Positions 61,512 through 64,000 of a stretch of 64,000 bases of DNA are shown here, piece after piece (position 1 is the first letter of the stretch; the number at the start of each line of letters is the position of its first letter). The notes under the pieces were generated by a model that saw nothing but the letters and a program-made list of their open reading frames with translations, was not told where the DNA came from and did no database searches. The DNA is from Bacillota bacterium (GTDB taxonomy: Bacteria; Bacillota; Clostridia; Christensenellales; CAG-138). A program made the position numbers and the translations under genes. The DNA lies in assembly GCA_016286445.1 (NCBI GenBank), contig JAEESS010000004.1, positions 23,166-87,165 of the forward strand, read 5' to 3'.

Positions 61512-64000
61512 TTATCTCACCTTGCAGCTTCGCACATTCGACCACTCGCCGAAGTAACTGACGCCCTCGAAGATGTGGTAGGAACGGACACAGACATAGT
61601 ATGTCTTGCCGCTCTGCAGTGATTTGATCGTCGTCTGCCCCGTTCTCCAATTGCTGATCCAGGTCGTTTTCACATTGCTCTTGAAATTCGCATCGGTCGA
61701 ATACTTGATCTGATAGCCCGTAAACAGCTTGGAAGTATCCCAATTCGCGGTAAAGCTCCGGCTGCCCGCAGTCAGACTGCTCAGCGTGCGCGTGGTGATG
61801 CGGACCGTCGTCTTCAGCGGACCGACCATGCCGAGGTTATAGTTGTCGCCGACGTTGCCGCCGAACATCGCGCCGGTCACCCGATCCATACGCCGGTTGA
61901 AGTACGCCTTGACGCCGTACTGATAGCGTGTGCCCGCATAGACCGTCTTGTCCGTCCAGGTCGTTCCGGTCGTGTTGTTCCAGCGTTCGAAGGTCGTCCA
62001 GCCTGCGCTTTGCTGATTCCACGCGCGGCGGTAGATGACATAGCCGTCCGCGCCCGGAACCGGCTTCCAGCTCAGCTTAATGCCGTCCTTGATGTTCCAG
62101 ATGGACATCTCCGTCGTGGCGGGCAGATAGATCTTGAAGAACAGGCGCATCGTGCCCGTGTAGCCTTCCGTAAACGTCACGAAGATATACGCCGTGCCCG
62201 CGTTGACGTTCTCGCGGTATTCGACGGTATACGTCGCGGGATCGACCGTCTCGCCGTCCGCGGTTTTCAGCGTAAAGCCAGGCGTCAGCGGATTTCCGGT
62301 GCAGATCATATACGGCGTCGTGCCCTTGAACTGCACGTCGTTCGGGTCGATCGCCACGGAGAACGAATCGTCCGCGATCACGATCTCCGGACTTGTGACG
62401 TAAGTGTAGCAGTAAGCAAATCCCGTGGCAACGGAATAGTCCACCGTCCATTCCTTGCCGTCGACGATGACCGTCGAACCGTCCGCGAGCACGTAATCTT
62501 CGCCGCCGTCGTCACTGCGGAGCTGGCAGCGGAATCTCCATACGCCCGGTGTGAACGTAGCAGTGTAGCCGAGGTATTGCCATTCGTCGCCGACCTTCCG
62601 TTCCCAGTTGCCCATCCAGGGATGGAAATAGGCAGGCGCGCCCTCCGTGACCGTGAACGCCGGTTCCTCGAGCGTGTTGCCTGCGACCGCCATTTCCGCC
62701 ATGTTGCTCGTCGCGACGACCTTCGTGATCCGGATCTTATCCTCCTGTTTTCTGGCCGTCTTGGATACGTAGAGTTCGATCTCCGCATAGCTGCCCGTGT
62801 CGTCGGTCACGCGCACGACAAGAGCCTCGTTCTCTCCGGACTGATACGGCGTGCCGGAGATCGTGCCGTCCGAAGCGACCGTGATCCAGTCGGGACCGGA
62901 GGTCTTGCTGAACGTATAGGGCGCAGTCCCTCCGTCGACGCCGCCTGCAACGGAGAAGGAGGGGATCGGCTCGTTCACGTAGCTGTTGCCGATATCGTAC
63001 TCGTCGAACTTATTGAAGATCAGTTCGCCGCTGCCCGAGACCGTGAAGACGGGACTCGTGATCCACGTATAGCTATACGTATCATAAACCTGTGCTCCGT
63101 CGGAAACGTCCCATTCCGCGCCGTCGACCGTGCACGTCGGCCTGTTGGAAAACGCGTACGTGTCGCCGCCGTCGTCGATTCGGATCTGACATCCGTACCG
63201 CCATTCGCCCGCGGTGAACCTGCCGCTGCGGACTCTTGTCCACTCGCCGTCGATCAGCGTATCCCAACCGCCCATGCCGGTATTGAAATACGCCGGCTCG
63301 CCTGCGGTCACGGTAAACACGGGATGCACGATCGCATTCCCGTAGGCAAGGAGTTCGCCGATGTCCGAAGTCGCTTCGAGCGTGTCGATGACCTCGTGCG
63401 GATGGTCACTGTCGAAGATCCGGAAGCTGCGGTAAATCTTGCCGGTGTAATTGCCGACGCCGGTGATTGTGACAGTAGCATAGCCCGGATTCACGTTGTT
63501 CTCATAGCTCACGACGTAATGCTGGCCTTCGATCAGCGTTTCGCCGTCGCACACGATCTTCATCTTGGGCTGCGTCTGCGCGGAACCGTTGTAGTTTTTC
63601 GGCTCGATGCCGTAGACCTCCGCTTCGGAGAGGTCCTCTTTGCTGAGGATCATATACGTTACGATGTAATGATCGTTGCCCTGATCGTCCGTGTAATCGG
63701 AGACGGTTACGTCGGCGCTGCCGTTGACGGTGAATGCCTGATCGGTATTCCACTTGCAGCCCGGTGCAAGCGCAACGTCAAAGGAAAGCCAGTACGGCTC
63801 CTGCGGGATCAGCAGATTTTCGCTGTCTTTCAGAGGGGAGGGATCGCCGGGATCGTCCGTGAGCCCCGTCCATTCGGAGGAGGTGTCGACAAACCAGCCG
63901 TCGACGTCGTATCCGCCGTGATCCGGATCGTAATAGGACGAGCCGTGGCGGGAACGGATTGAATTCATAAAGAGCTGATGCGCCTGCCTGCCGGTCATTT
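61512..64000 (-). CDS. Large modular surface protein (5' end outside the window)
   Basis: At least 829 codons; no signal peptide is seen near 63998, so the true start lies beyond the window. Counting from 63998: a roughly 60-residue beta module at 133-194 recurs near 555-625 (V-S-Y-E-N-N-V-N-P-G-Y-A-T against V-E-Y-R-E-N-V-N-A-G-T-A); a roughly 113-residue module at 207-319 recurs at 427-540 (both with P-A-Y-F, W-R-Y/F and D-D-G-G); a cadherin/He_PIG-like domain lies at 340-412; two fibronectin-III-like domains fill about 630-828. No anchor at the C-terminus. Function unknown, probably extracellular. Confidence 0.75.
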   Translation of the reverse strand, partial: MTGRQAHQLFMNSIRSRHGSSYYDPDHGGYDVDGWFVDTSSEWTGLTDDPGDPSPLKDSENLLIPQEPYWLSFDVALAPGCKWNTDQAFTVNGSADVTVSDYTDDQGNDHYIVTYMILSKEDLSEAEVYGIEPKNYNGSAQTQPKMKIVCDGETLIEGQHYVVSYENNVNPGYATVTITGVGNYTGKIYRSFRIFDSDHPHEVIDTLEATSDIGELLAYGNAIVHPVFTVTAGEPAYFNTGMGGWDTLIDGEWTRVRSGRFTAGEWRYGCQIRIDDGGDTYAFSNRPTCTVDGAEWDVSDGAQVYDTYSYTWITSPVFTVSGSGELIFNKFDEYDIGNSYVNEPIPSFSVAGGVDGGTAPYTFSKTSGPDWITVASDGTISGTPYQSGENEALVVRVTDDTGSYAEIELYVSKTARKQEDKIRITKVVATSNMAEMAVAGNTLEEPAFTVTEGAPAYFHPWMGNWERKVGDEWQYLGYTATFTPGVWRFRCQLRSDDGGEDYVLADGSTVIVDGKEWTVDYSVATGFAYCYTYVTSPEIVIADDSFSVAIDPNDVQFKGTTPYMICTGNPLTPGFTLKTADGETVDPATYTVEYRENVNAGTAYIFVTFTEGYTGTMRLFFKIYLPATTEMSIWNIKDGIKLSWKPVPGADGYVIYRRAWNQQSAGWTTFERWNNTTGTTWTDKTVYAGTRYQYGVKAYFNRRMDRVTGAMFGGNVGDNYNLGMVGPLKTTVRITTRTLSSLTAGSRSFTANWDTSKLFTGYQIKYSTDANFKSNVKTTWISNWRTGQTTIKSLQSGKTYYVCVRSYHIFEGVSYFGEWSNVRSCKVR

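Overview
The window looks like chromosome from an uncultured, probably gut-dwelling member of the Clostridia (Bacillota) with fairly high GC. The reasons are strong AGGAGG-type ribosome sites, consensus sigma-A promoters, LL-diaminopimelate aminotransferase (DapL), and families typical of that class: EFR1, DUF4956/VTC, PadR-DUF1700-DUF4097, YczE and GPH sugar symporters. I cannot place it more finely. I saw no rRNA, tRNA, CRISPR array, transposase gene or prophage. Most very long open frames opposite real genes are GC-driven shadows.

Layout. 1-2.5 kb: a carbohydrate-binding lipoprotein cut by the window edge, DUF4956 and VTC genes. 2.7-5.6 kb: alpha/beta hydrolase, EFR1 ferredoxin, AI-2E family permease. 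5.7-8.9 kb: two NAD-dependent epimerase-like SDRs divergent from a TetR regulator, with overlapping promoters and palindromes. 9.0-21.3 kb: an L-rhamnoside locus (rhaD, rhaA, rhaB, GH78 rhamnosidase, esterase, GPH symporter, GH3 beta-glucosidase) divergent from an AraC regulator. It is interrupted twice by intergenic repeats, one of which forms the 3' end of a shortened rhaB. 21.4-24.9 kb: a secreted M30-like metalloprotease. 25-30.6 kb: PAP2 phosphatase, PHP phosphatase, DUF362, MFS transporter, hydrolase. 30.7-42.1 kb: the most unusual part. Four flavin/iron-sulfur oxidoreductases face a five-gene operon encoding an AMP-forming acyl ligase, a private acyl carrier protein, an acyl-ACP thioesterase, a C-terminally lacking pyruvate-kinase-like protein and a YczE membrane protein.

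42-46 kb: a DHHW/MBOAT exopolymer O-acetylation pair and a DUF1295 enzyme. 46-53 kb: a GNAT gene, a GNAT-alpha/beta-hydrolase fusion, a CPBP protease coupled to a membrane MerR protein, PadR-DUF1700-DUF4097, and a four-repeat SH3b protein. 53-60 kb: glmS, dapL, dapF, glnA, pyrG, a block centred on glutamine and cell-wall precursors whose pyrG leader holds a terminator-like hairpin. 60-64 kb: a minimal kinase-fold protein, a polyamine-type acetyltransferase, and a large surface protein cut by the window edge.

How it fits together. The rhamnose locus reads as import and intracellular dismantling of plant rhamnoglucosides. The 30.7-42.1 kb divergon can be read as a carrier-bound acyl substrate being loaded, redox-modified and released, but the substrate is unknown and the link between the two arms is inference. 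All assignments rest on motifs, length and gene order read by eye; no database search was run.
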